Below, piece by piece: positions 27,056-35,900 of a DNA stretch of 64,000 bases; positions within the stretch are counted from its first letter, which is position 1; each line of letters opens with the position of its first letter. Position numbers and translations under genes: made by a program. A model generated the notes under the pieces. It made no database searches, was not told where the DNA came from, and worked only from the letters and a program-made list of their open reading frames with translations. This stretch comes from an uncultured Oscillospiraceae bacterium (lineage in GTDB: Bacteria; Bacillota; Clostridia; Oscillospirales; Oscillospiraceae): the NCBI GenBank assembly GCA_947626265.1, contig CANQRM010000016.1:1-64000 (forward strand). The letters run 5' to 3'.

Positions 27056-28159
27056 GTGGCCATTTTAGAGTCAAAAACGGACAGAGTCTACCGCTGGCTG
27101 CTGGCCTATATCGACGAGAACAAGTTCTCCGGAAGCCAGCGGGTCCCCTCGGAGAACGCCGTGAGCCGCCGCCTCTCCGTGAGCCGGGAGACGGTGCGGG
27201 CCGCCTTTGACCGCCTGGCCCGGGAGGGCGTGGTCTATAAGATCAAGGGCAGCGGCACCTATTTCAACAAGGACCTGGCCCTGAGCCGGGAGCTCAATAC
27301 CGGCGGCGCGCCCCGGCATATCGGGCTCATCCTCCAGGGCCAGGACCAGAGCGCCAATGCCCGGCTCATCGACGGCGTGCGCAGCGTCCTGCCCGCGGGG
27401 GAGGTGGATCTGAGCGTATTTTTGACGGACAACAAGTTCGCCAACGAGCGCCGGTGCCTTCAGACCGTGGCCCATCAGAATTTCAGCGGCTTCATCGTGG
27501 ACGGGGTGAAGGCCAGCCTTTTGAACCCAAACCTGGACTGCTACCAGGACCTCTACCGCCGGCGCATCCCCGTGGTGTTCTACAACAACTACTACAAGGA
27601 CCTGCGCTATCCCCGGGTGATCGTGAACGACACCCAGTGCGCCGGGGAGCTGATGGAGCTTTTGATCGCCGCCGGCCACCGGCATATCGCCGGTATCTTC
27701 GTCTACGACAACTACCAGAGCATCGAGAAGTTCCAGGGCATGTGCGCGGCGCTGAAAAACCACGGCGTGGAGTTCCAGGACGACTACATCAAGTGGTGCG
27801 TGTCCAACGAGGCCCATGACGACAGCTTCATCCGCTCCATCGAGCGGTTTTTGAAGGGCCTGCCCCGGTGCACCGCCGTCGTCTGCTGCAACTATCTCAT
27901 CTACATGCTGGTGCGCCAGGCGCTGGAGCGGATGGGCCGGCGGGTGCCGGAGGACATATCCATCGTGTGCTTCGACTATTCCGGGGACGACTGGGAGGCG
28001 GAGGGGGTCACCTGCTCCGTCCATCAGGGGTTCGAGATGGGAGCCCTGGTGGCCCAGCGGCTCCTTTGGATGATCGACCGGCGGGACTGCGAGGACAAGG
28101 GCTATTCCTACGTCATGGCCCCCAAGATCCACGTGGGCCGGACGGTGAAAACGCTGTAG
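27056..28159 (+). CDS. GntR/LacI-type transcriptional regulator
   Basis: A 367-residue protein with the same layout as the regulator at 7005: GntR winged helix (VPSENAVSRRLSVSRETVRAAFDRLAREGVVYKIKGSGTYF) followed by a LacI-like ligand domain (FIVDGVKASLLNPNLDCYQDLY, LIAAGHRHIAGIFVYDN, DISIVCFDYSGDDW). It starts with GTG four bases after the sulfatase stop, so it is translationally linked to the tct-sulfatase operon and likely controls it in response to its substrate. The ligand is unknown. Confidence 0.82.
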   Translation: MAILESKTDRVYRWLLAYIDENKFSGSQRVPSENAVSRRLSVSRETVRAAFDRLAREGVVYKIKGSGTYFNKDLALSRELNTGGAPRHIGLILQGQDQSANARLIDGVRSVLPAGEVDLSVFLTDNKFANERRCLQTVAHQNFSGFIVDGVKASLLNPNLDCYQDLYRRRIPVVFYNNYYKDLRYPRVIVNDTQCAGELMELLIAAGHRHIAGIFVYDNYQSIEKFQGMCAALKNHGVEFQDDYIKWCVSNEAHDDSFIRSIERFLKGLPRCTAVVCCNYLIYMLVRQALERMGRRVPEDISIVCFDYSGDDWEAEGVTCSVHQGFEMGALVAQRLLWMIDRRDCEDKGYSYVMAPKIHVGRTVKTL

Positions 28160-28171
28160 ATGCAAAGAGAA

Positions 28172-28195
28172 GCCGGGCATATGCCCGGCCTTTTT
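28172..28195 (+). terminator. Rho-independent terminator
   Basis: GCCGGGC, loop ATAT, GCCCGGC, then CTTTTTG at the end of the tct-sulfatase-regulator operon. Confidence 0.85.
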
Positions 28196-28242
28196 GCGTG
28201 CCCGGAGGGGGAACTTTTTTTGCCAAAGGCCTGTCAAATCGG

Positions 28243-28271
28243 TTGCGGCGGAAAAAAGTCCGTGGTATTCT
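28243..28271 (+). promoter_or_regulatory. Putative promoter of the secreted protein gene
   Basis: TTGCGG and TATTCT with a 17-base spacer, about 37 bases before the ATG at 28308. Confidence 0.45.
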
Positions 28272-28307
28272 TAAATCAAACACAAGAAAAACGGAGGGGA
28301 CCGAAAA

Positions 28308-30044
28308 ATGAAAACGCGCAAGAGACTGACGGCACTGGCGCTGGCGGCGCTGATGCTCATCGCTATGGCCCTGACCGCCGGTGCGGCAAACGGAGGGGAC
28401 AGGAGCGTCTTCCTGCCGGAGGGCATTGAACTCACCGCCCCGGACGATGGGGCGGCCGCGGAGGGCTATGTGCTCTATGAAAACGACCATGTCAAATTCT
28501 CCATGGAGGTGCCGGCGGCGTATGAGGTCCTGGAGCCCTACGAGAACATCATGCTGGTGACGGCTGAGGACCCCACGGATTTCCAGGTCCACGCGGAGTA
28601 CGTTTTCGCCACCGTGGACAACAGCCACTTTCTCTATGACGCCCAGGACTTCGCCGGGTTCATCCGGCTGGATGGAAAGCAGCTCACCGACTGGCTGGGC
28701 ACAGAGGACATAGAGGTGCTGGGCTCCGGCTGGGGCGAGGTCTCGGGGAAACAGTGCTATGTGTGCGCGTTCACCATGAACGGCGGCGACAGCTCCGGGG
28801 CTCTCTACCTCTTCGACGGCCAGGGGGACTTCGGCTGCTACTGCGTGACGGCGGTCATCAATGAGAAGTCGGATAACGCCGCCCTCTACGGCCAGCAGCT
28901 GCAGCACATGATCGAGACCTTCACCGTCACCGGCCCCTACCAGATGGAGGGCTATACCCTCTATGAGCGGGAGGACAAGGACGTCCCGGTGGCGTTTTTC
29001 GTCAAGGATGGGGTGTCTGTGTCCGACGGCCCCGACATCTACCCGGTGGACGGCATTTTCACCGACGCGAACATACATATCTACCGGATGTCCTGGGAGG
29101 CCGGAGACGGAATGGAGAAGGCCCTTGCGAGCGTGGGCAGACTGTACATAGATGACTACGGCGGGCACTATGCCGCCCAGAACTCCTATTTCGATCTGGG
29201 CCGCTACAGCTATGGCATGGCGGAGGTGGAATATGAGGATGACGGCAAGACGTACACATACAGAGCGGCGGTGTTCCTCGCCGACGGCTACTATTGGCAG
29301 GTGAGCGAGAAATATACGGCGGAGTACGCCGACGTGGTGAACGACACCTTCAGCGACGTGCTGTTCTCCATGCGGGTGGGTACGCCCGCGCCTGCCCAGG
29401 CGCAGGAGGCGCAGCCGGCCGCTGAGGACACCGGAGCGCCTGCCGCCGCGTCTTACGCCGAGCCCCCCTGGGACGATATCCTTGGGGTCCTGAGCGACAC
29501 CATGGACCGGGATAATTTCTATATGGACTTTGATCAGCAGCCGCTGGTCTGCCAGTCCGACCGGAACGGCGACGGCGTATGGGAGCTGCTCATGGTCTAC
29601 CTCTGCAAAGACGGCATAGACATCTACGCGATGGAAAATGTCTGGCTCATAGACGGGAATGGCCCGAAATGCGTCAGCTCCGGCGTCCTGTTCCATGAGG
29701 TGGGCGGCAACAGCGGGACCCTGTCCATGGCGCAAAAGGACGGGAAACTGTACGCGATCATCCAGACCAGGCAGCCGGACGGGAGCAGCTTCAACGACTT
29801 CGCCAACATCATCTCCCTCAAGGAGGGCGAGGCCGCCCTGGGCGACGAAATGATCTCCATGAACCGCACTGGCGTCTACGGCGACGAGGACAACGGCCAG
29901 TATGTGATCGACGGCGGACCGGTGAGCCGGAGCGAGTATGAGGGCATGCTGAACAGCTTTGACGTCATCTATACCATCGACATCCTGGCCGGCGGCGACG
30001 AGAACTACAGCGATGTGGTCCCGTTCAACACGCTGTTCATGTGA
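28308..30044 (+). CDS. Secreted protein of unknown function
   Basis: A 578-residue protein with a signal peptide (hydrophobic 8-26, cleavage after TAGA). No lipobox. Residues 40-350 contain two similar beta-rich units, each opening with a VLYENDHVKFSMEVPAAYEV- or YTLYEREDKDVPVAFFV-like strand. An Ala/Pro/Gln-rich linker (about 362-384) leads to a C-terminal domain with SDRNGDGVWELLMVYL, which looks like a calcium-loop/FG-GAP strand. A related DLDLDGQQELFTVRMD strand appears in the giant protein at 32916. I do not recognise a named family. Confidence 0.75.
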   Translation: MKTRKRLTALALAALMLIAMALTAGAANGGDRSVFLPEGIELTAPDDGAAAEGYVLYENDHVKFSMEVPAAYEVLEPYENIMLVTAEDPTDFQVHAEYVFATVDNSHFLYDAQDFAGFIRLDGKQLTDWLGTEDIEVLGSGWGEVSGKQCYVCAFTMNGGDSSGALYLFDGQGDFGCYCVTAVINEKSDNAALYGQQLQHMIETFTVTGPYQMEGYTLYEREDKDVPVAFFVKDGVSVSDGPDIYPVDGIFTDANIHIYRMSWEAGDGMEKALASVGRLYIDDYGGHYAAQNSYFDLGRYSYGMAEVEYEDDGKTYTYRAAVFLADGYYWQVSEKYTAEYADVVNDTFSDVLFSMRVGTPAPAQAQEAQPAAEDTGAPAAASYAEPPWDDILGVLSDTMDRDNFYMDFDQQPLVCQSDRNGDGVWELLMVYLCKDGIDIYAMENVWLIDGNGPKCVSSGVLFHEVGGNSGTLSMAQKDGKLYAIIQTRQPDGSSFNDFANIISLKEGEAALGDEMISMNRTGVYGDEDNGQYVIDGGPVSRSEYEGMLNSFDVIYTIDILAGGDENYSDVVPFNTLFM

Positions 30045-30068
30045 CGCGGCGAAAGCGGAGGTATACCT

Positions 30069-30455
30069 ATGACAGACGTGGCGGCGGCGCTCATATGGCA
30101 GGGGGATAGGTTCCTCATCTGCCGGCGGCCGGCCCATAAGGCCCGGGGGCTCCTCTGGGAGTTCGTGGGCGGGAAGGTGGAGCCGGGGGAGACGAAGGAG
30201 CAGGCCCTCGTCCGGGAGTGCCGGGAGGAGCTGGATATTACGGTGGACGTGGGGGACGTATACATGGAGCTGGTCCATGAGTACCCGGACCTCACCGTCC
30301 GGCTGACGCTCTTCAACGCCTCCATCGCCGAAGGGGAGCCGAAGCTTTTGGAGCACAGCGCCATGGCCTGGATACGGCCGGAGGAGATACCGAAGTACGA
30401 CTTCTGCCCCGCGGACGCGGAGATTTTAAAGCGCCTCATGGCGGAAAAAGGATAA
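30069..30455 (+). CDS. Nudix hydrolase (MutT-like)
   Basis: A 128-residue Nudix enzyme. The Nudix box reads GGKVEPGETKEQALVRECREELDI, with all catalytic glutamates (REcrEE) in place. Size and the N-terminal AAALIWQGDRFLICRRP fit (8-oxo)-dGTP diphosphatases that clean the nucleotide pool, though the exact substrate is inferred. It has a GGAGG site and lies 24 bases after the secreted protein gene. Confidence 0.88.
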   Translation: MTDVAAALIWQGDRFLICRRPAHKARGLLWEFVGGKVEPGETKEQALVRECREELDITVDVGDVYMELVHEYPDLTVRLTLFNASIAEGEPKLLEHSAMAWIRPEEIPKYDFCPADAEILKRLMAEKG

Positions 30456-30463
30456 AAAATTAT

Positions 30464-30492
30464 ATCGCCCCGGCCGGGTCGGCCGGGGCGAT
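30464..30492. terminator. Bidirectional terminator
   Basis: ATCGCCCCGGCC, loop GGGTC, and the 12-base complement, in an A/T-rich context on both sides. It separates convergent nudix and PNPOx-like genes. Confidence 0.75.
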
Positions 30493-30526
30493 AATTAACA
30501 TAATATAGTTTACATAAATACTAAAA

Positions 30527-30919
30527 TCAGAACCTGACCGTCTCTGATGGTGCGGTGAAGGAGCTGAAGGTGGCGGCGGCGTCCTGGAAATACAGCACTT
30601 CGGTGTTGCCGTCGTTCTCGTCGTACATGGCCCGCAGGTCGGGGTAGGCGTCCAGCATGCTCTTCCGGGCCTCCACCCGGTCGTCCTCTATGAGTTTCCC
30701 GGCCACCCGGAGCCATGTGCCGTCCTTGTACGCGCATATCTCCGCCTTGGGGTTGGCGGCCAGCTGACGGGCCACGTCCTTGCTCTTGCCGGTCTGGATA
30801 TAGAGCTTTCCCTCGAAGATGTGGACGGTGCCGAAGGGGCGCACCCGGGGCTGGTCCCCGTCCACGGTGGCCAGGTAGTAGGTCCCGGCGGCTTTCAGAA
30901 ATTCGTATACCTTCTCCAT
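30527..30919 (-). CDS. Pyridoxamine 5'-phosphate oxidase-like flavin-binding protein
   Basis: A 130-residue protein of the split-barrel FMN-binding fold: MEKVYEFLKAAGTYYLATVDGDQPRVRPFGTVHIFEGKLYIQTGKSKDVARQL is the usual start of the NimA/PNPOx-like group. Such proteins bind FMN, F420 or heme and often act as small reductases. The next gene on the same strand belongs to another flavin-binding split-barrel family and is 13 bases away, so the two are probably co-transcribed. Confidence 0.82.
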   Translation of the reverse strand: MEKVYEFLKAAGTYYLATVDGDQPRVRPFGTVHIFEGKLYIQTGKSKDVARQLAANPKAEICAYKDGTWLRVAGKLIEDDRVEARKSMLDAYPDLRAMYDENDGNTEVLYFQDAAATFSSFTAPSETVRF

Positions 30920-30932
30920 GAGATGGCCTCCT

Positions 30933-31505
30933 TTACTTCTTCAAAAGCCCGGCGCCGGAGTTCCAGGCCTGGCCCACCTTCTGGTCGGCGGCGTAGTAGC
31001 CGTTGCGCATCTGGTCGAAGCAGAAGGCGTTCAGCTTCGCCGCGTCGATGCGGCCCAGGTCGTCCAGCACCTTCTCGTCCGCCATCACGTTCACTATGCG
31101 CCCCAGCACCCGCAGGCCGTAGGGCTCGTCCTCGAACTTCTCCACGGTGCACTCCAGCGTCAGGGGATACTCCTGGATGACGGGCGCGTCCACCCGGGTG
31201 CTCTTCACGGCGGTAAGGCCGGTGCGCTGGAACTTGTCCGGGGTATCGTTGGCGGAGGCGATGCCCATAAAATCGCTGGCCGCCAGGGTATCCGTGCCGG
31301 GCACGGACAGGGTGAAGGCGCCCCGGGCGCGGAGGTTGGCCACGGTCTTGTGGCTGGCCTCCAGGTTCAGGGCCACCATGTCCTCGGCGCATATGCCGCC
31401 CCAGGCCATCATCATGGCGTCCACGGTGCCGTCCTCGTTGTAGGTGGCGATCATGTAGGTGGGCATGGGATAGAGATACGGCTTCACGCCAAAATCCTTC
31501 ATCAT
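30933..31505 (-). CDS. Flavin reductase-family protein
   Basis: A 190-residue member of the flavin_reduct split-barrel family: YMIATYNEDGTVDAMMMAWGGICAEDMVALNLEASHKTVANLRARGAFTLSVP matches the FMN-binding region of small conserved flavoproteins. I start at the ATG at 31505, preceded by AGGGAG; an extended frame to 31553 lacks a ribosome site. Physiological electron donor and acceptor are unknown. Confidence 0.83.
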   Translation of the reverse strand: MMKDFGVKPYLYPMPTYMIATYNEDGTVDAMMMAWGGICAEDMVALNLEASHKTVANLRARGAFTLSVPGTDTLAASDFMGIASANDTPDKFQRTGLTAVKSTRVDAPVIQEYPLTLECTVEKFEDEPYGLRVLGRIVNVMADEKVLDDLGRIDAAKLNAFCFDQMRNGYYAADQKVGQAWNSGAGLLKK

Positions 31506-31630
31506 TGCAAACGCTCCCTGATCTATAAAATATATGTCCGTTCCATTCCCCAAACGGACAGTCTGATTATATTACGGTCCCCGCTTATATGCAATACGCA
31601 ATCCAGCGCGAATGCCCGTGCCCGTGCGGT

Positions 31631-31825
31631 TTATTTTTTGCTCTGCCGGACCTTTTCCTGCATGGCCAGGATCACGCAGACCAGATTGACAAGGCCCAGC
31701 ACCGCCGCGGTGACGCGCAGGCCCAGGGGCAGCGCCTCGTTTTCATACATCACGAAGCAGACGCCGTCCACCCCGGCCGCCGCGATGATGCTGACGGCTA
31801 CCTGTATCTTTTCTGAGAGCTTCAT
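31631..31825 (-). CDS. Small two-helix membrane protein
   Basis: A 64-residue protein with two hydrophobic segments (about 8-27 and 34-55) and a basic C-terminus (QEKVRQSKK). A very strong GGAGGAGAG ribosome site precedes the ATG at 31825. The frame can be extended to 32122 but that part overlaps the recombinase remnant and has no such site. Function unknown. Confidence 0.6.
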   Translation of the reverse strand: MKLSEKIQVAVSIIAAAGVDGVCFVMYENEALPLGLRVTAAVLGLVNLVCVILAMQEKVRQSKK

Positions 31826-31964
31826 TTTCTCTCCTCCTTTTGATTTCTGTCTCTTTATACGTCCCGCGGGGGCAAAAGGGCTAAAAAACTTTTCTCCCTG
31901 TCCCGAAATGGGGAAAATCGAACCTGAATTGTTGTTGCAAACACGGCGGGGGGGGGGTACAATT

Positions 31965-32096
31965 ATGGAGAGCGTTGCCGTGCCCGCGGCCCCGGAGGCG
32001 CCCGCTCTCCCCTGGCGTATCGTCCGCATCTTTGACGGAACGCGCACAGCGGAACAGGTCGTATCTGACATCATCAAGGTACATGTCGCGTCATGA
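31965..32096 (+). pseudogene. Short mobile-element reading frame beside the recombinase
   Basis: 43 residues, ending IFDGTRTAEQVVSDIIKVHVAS. A short RIFDGxxxAxxVxxDLI pattern is found in small proteins encoded immediately before serine recombinases in clostridial transposons and ICEs. It stops three bases before the recombinase fragment. It is probably part of the same decayed element; it might still be translated. Confidence 0.4.
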
Positions 32097-32099
32097 TAA

Positions 32100-32868
32100 A
32101 TGCAGCGGATGCTTGAGGACATCTACGCCGGCAGGATCGACTGCGTAGTCGTGAAGGACCTTTCCCGCTTCGGCCGGGACTACATCGACATGGGCTATTA
32201 TCTGGAACGGTGGTTCCCCTCACGGGATGTCCGCTTCATCGCGGTCAACGACGCTGTAGACAGCCTCCAGGGCCCTTACGATATGCTCCTGCCGCTGAAA
32301 AACGTCTTCAACACCCAGTACGCTAGGGACATCTCCTCCAAGGTCCGCAGTTCCTTCGCCACCAAGCAGCGGCGGGGTGGATTCGTCGGGGCTTTTGCCT
32401 CCTACGGTTATCTGAAAGACCCCGACAAACTGGACATATGCCACCGTCCACTGTATCCTGCGAAGCCAGGTCTATATAGGCACAGTCGTATCTGGCCGGT
32501 ATGTCCGCCCCGGTATGCACGCGAAGGCAAAGGCCGCCCCAGAGCAGGATTGGATCGTCGTTGCGTGGATGCATGAGCCCATCATCTCCCGGGAGCTGTG
32601 GGATATCGTCCAGGCGCAGATCAGCGCCAATGCCCGTCCCATTGATTTCAAGGGAAATGTGAGCATGTTCGCGGGGCTCCTCACCTGCGGCGACTGCGGC
32701 CGCTCCATGAGCAAGACCACCTGGAACGGACGTGTGACATACTCCTGTGGGTCTTACCACCGCTATGGACGATCCGTCTGCATCAAGGTCAAAATGACTG
32801 CCGAAAAAAACAAACTCAGGTTTCTGCAAGCCCTACGGCTATGGTCTTCCAGATCAGTGCGCACATGA
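32100..32868 (+). pseudogene. Decayed large serine recombinase
   Basis: Three blocks of a site-specific serine recombinase survive. Block one (from 32100) is the second half of the resolvase domain: RIDCVVVKDLSRFGRDYIDMGYYLE through FVGAFASYGYLKDPDK. The first part with the catalytic serine is missing. After about 32430 the frame shifts and most of the recombinase domain is deleted. Block two (about 32438-32580) reads VYIGTVVSGRYVRPGMHAKAKA, and block three contains the zinc-ribbon start LTCGDCGRSM. The coiled-coil C-terminus is lost. Cannot be active. Confidence 0.82.
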
Positions 32869-32915
32869 AAACCCCGGTCGCGGTCAGCGGCCGGGGCTTT
32901 CTGTATCCGGTTTTC

Positions 32916-35900
32916 TCACGAGGCCAGTGGCTGGAACTGATATTTCATGAGCTTGGCGAAATCCTCAGCAGTGGAGCCCTCATAGCCGCAGATGACGCCG
33001 GTATAGGTGCCAAATGTACTGTATTTGTTTATTGCTTCGTCGCTGTTGGTGACCACCGTATAATCGTCATAGATCTCGCACTCCGGGTTCAGGATGGTGA
33101 GCTTGGTCAGGGAGTAGCACCGGAAGAACGCCTGATCCTCGATGCGCTTCACCGACGCGGGCACGGTGACCTCCTCCAGGGACGTGCAGCCCAGGAAGTC
33201 ATTGATGCGGATCACCTTCAACGACTCAGGGAGCCGGATGGATGTCAGTCCGGTGCACTCACGGAAAACTTCTCCACCGATGTCCTCAACGCTGTCCGGG
33301 AGGATGACCTCCTTCAGCCCATCACTGCAGAAGAAAGTCCTATCCTGGACCTTCTTCAAGGGCGCGTCGATCTGCACCCGCTCCAGGACAGAGTTGTGGC
33401 TGAACGCATAGGTTTGGATATCCTCTACCGTCTCCGGCACAATGACCTCCTTCAGTTTCCGAAGATAGGCAAAGGCATTCTCTCCGATGTATCTGACACT
33501 CTCCGGGATGGTATAGCTGTCACCCTCTTTGCCCTCCGGGTATTTCACCAGGATCCCATTTTTCGTGTCGATCAGCACCCCGTCAATCGATGTATAATAC
33601 TGGTTGCCCTCCTCCACGTTGATGGCCGTCAGCGCCGGACATGTGCAGAAAGTGCCCTCCGCAATACTCTCTACCGAAGCGGGGATGGTGATTTCCCTCA
33701 GCGACGAGCATCCGCCGAAAGCATTCCCGAGGGCCGTGACGCTGTCCGGTATCTGCACGCTCTCCAGCGCCGTGCACCCGGTGAACGCCCTGCTCGGGAT
33801 CCTGGTGATGGTCTCCGGCAGGATGACCTCCCGGAGCGTGGCGCAGTCGCTGAAATACGGACCGGAAACAGAGTCGTCGAACTTCACCGGCAGGCCCTGG
33901 ATCTCCGCGGGGATCTGAAGCGTCTCCGCCGTACCCTCGTATCCGTAGATGAACGCCGCATCATCGTCTATCCGATAGAGCAGCCCATCCAGCGAGCCGT
34001 TCTCATCTACCGCGGCCTGCTCCGTCACATCGACATTCTCCTCCTCGCCGACCGGGCTGCGGAAGCTGTCCAGCGTGCCCTCGCAGTCGGTGCGGTGGAG
34101 AACGAACAGCATGTTCCCTTCGCTGTCATACTCGTAGAAGCGCCCCGCCTGGGCCAGCGGGCGGAGCTCACCCTCCGCGGCGGTATACACATCCGGCGCG
34201 GTCAGTGTGCAATACTTATACCGGTCCTCGTCGGTCTGATTGATCCATATGCGCTCGTCATGATCCGCTATGAGCCCGTACTCCGCCAGGATATCCGTGT
34301 ATGCCTCGAAATAGGCTTGCTCCTCTCCGGGCTCAAGTCCATGCCAGTCCGCGTCTGCCACGCTGAAAGACATCACCGTCTGCCAGTGGTTGTCATTGTT
34401 ATACAAGTGCCGTGTAAATCCCCGGAAGTCATCGGGCTCGGTGTCGGCGCGGTATACATACACGTCCCCCTCGCCGTATTCCTCATAGTCTCCCGCGCCC
34501 TCAAAGACCAGCTGGCTGCCGTCATAGGAGAAGAAGTTCACGATCGTCTGCGTCTCGTTCATGGTGGCATAGTCATCCAGGCATATATACCTGACGCCGG
34601 CATAGTCGTATGTGAACACCGTGAACTGGCACATAGCCCCCAGGTTGTCCCCAACGATCTCCGCGCCGGGGAAGAACACCCGCTCCGCCGCCGGTTCGCC
34701 GCTGCCGGGTTCGTATACCGTGAGATACAGGTGGGTGTGGTCTTTGTAACTGCCATCGCCGTACCAGTCGTCGCTGGAATAGTCCATGCGGACGGTGAAA
34801 AGCTCCTGCTGGCCGTCCAGGTCCAGATCCAGGACCGTGGCGCTCAGAAGCCCGGTGATATCGCCGCCTGTCCAGACGGTCGGCGATGACCAGCTTTCGG
34901 ACATGCTTATCTCTTCCGTGCTCATGACGCCGTACTGCTCCGCCAGCGCCCCGATGAACCCGCTCCAGTCCCCCTCCAGGGTGGCGGCCAGGGCGGCTTC
35001 ATCCATGGCCGCGGTATCCTGCGCGCTGTCCGCGGCCGGCTCCGGGGTGTTCAGGATCACGTAGTCCTCGATGATATAGCCCGTGCCGCCCTTATACTCC
35101 ACCTGGTACCAGTTGTCGGACTTGCCGGTGACGGTGAGCGTGACGCCGCGGGATACCTGCCCGAGGGCTTCATAGCCCGTGCCGGGGCCGGAGCGGACGT
35201 TCACATCCTCGCCGTTGACGGCGAGCGTGCCGCCGGCCGGCTGGGCCGGGGCGGGTGCGGCGGCCTGCTGCACATAGTCCTGGATGATATAGCCCGTGCC
35301 GCCGTTATACTCCACCTGATACCAGTCGCCGCTCTTGCCGGTGGAGACGAGTATGGTGCCGCTGTTCACCCGCCCGCGGGACTCATATTCCGTGCCGGGG
35401 CCGGTGCGGATATTGACCTCGTTGCCGGTGACGGTGAGCCGGACGCTTTCTACCGGCGCCGCGGCCGCGGCGGCGGCCGCATCGGCCGGGTCGCCGTAGA
35501 TGAACCGGGTCTCTACGCCTCTGTAGCCGTTATAATAGCTCGCCACCGACGATATATAGCCGTCCTCGCTGTAGGTCAGCTCCATCTCCCCGACCGTGCC
35601 GAGAACGTAGGATTCGACCTCTCTCCCGGCGCTGTCCAGGATATAGGCGACCCGACGCGTGTAGGACGTCATTCCTCCGTATCCGTCGCCCATGGAGCCC
35701 GTCTCGTCCCTCACGCAGAAGCAGGGGTCGTCCACATATGTATACGTTATAGGCGTGAGCCAGTACTCGTCATAGCCCTGGAGCATCCTTCCGTCCGGAC
35801 CGTAAATGAACACGGCGTCTCTCGGCTCCGAGCTGTCTTCATAGCGCCGTATGGCCGTCAGGTTCCCCTGTTCGTCCACGGAGTTTTCAAAGCTGTAGTA

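Noticed and set aside
32841-34889. 682-residue plus-strand open frame
   Set aside because: Antisense to the giant LRR protein, whose repeats and domains are clear on the minus strand.
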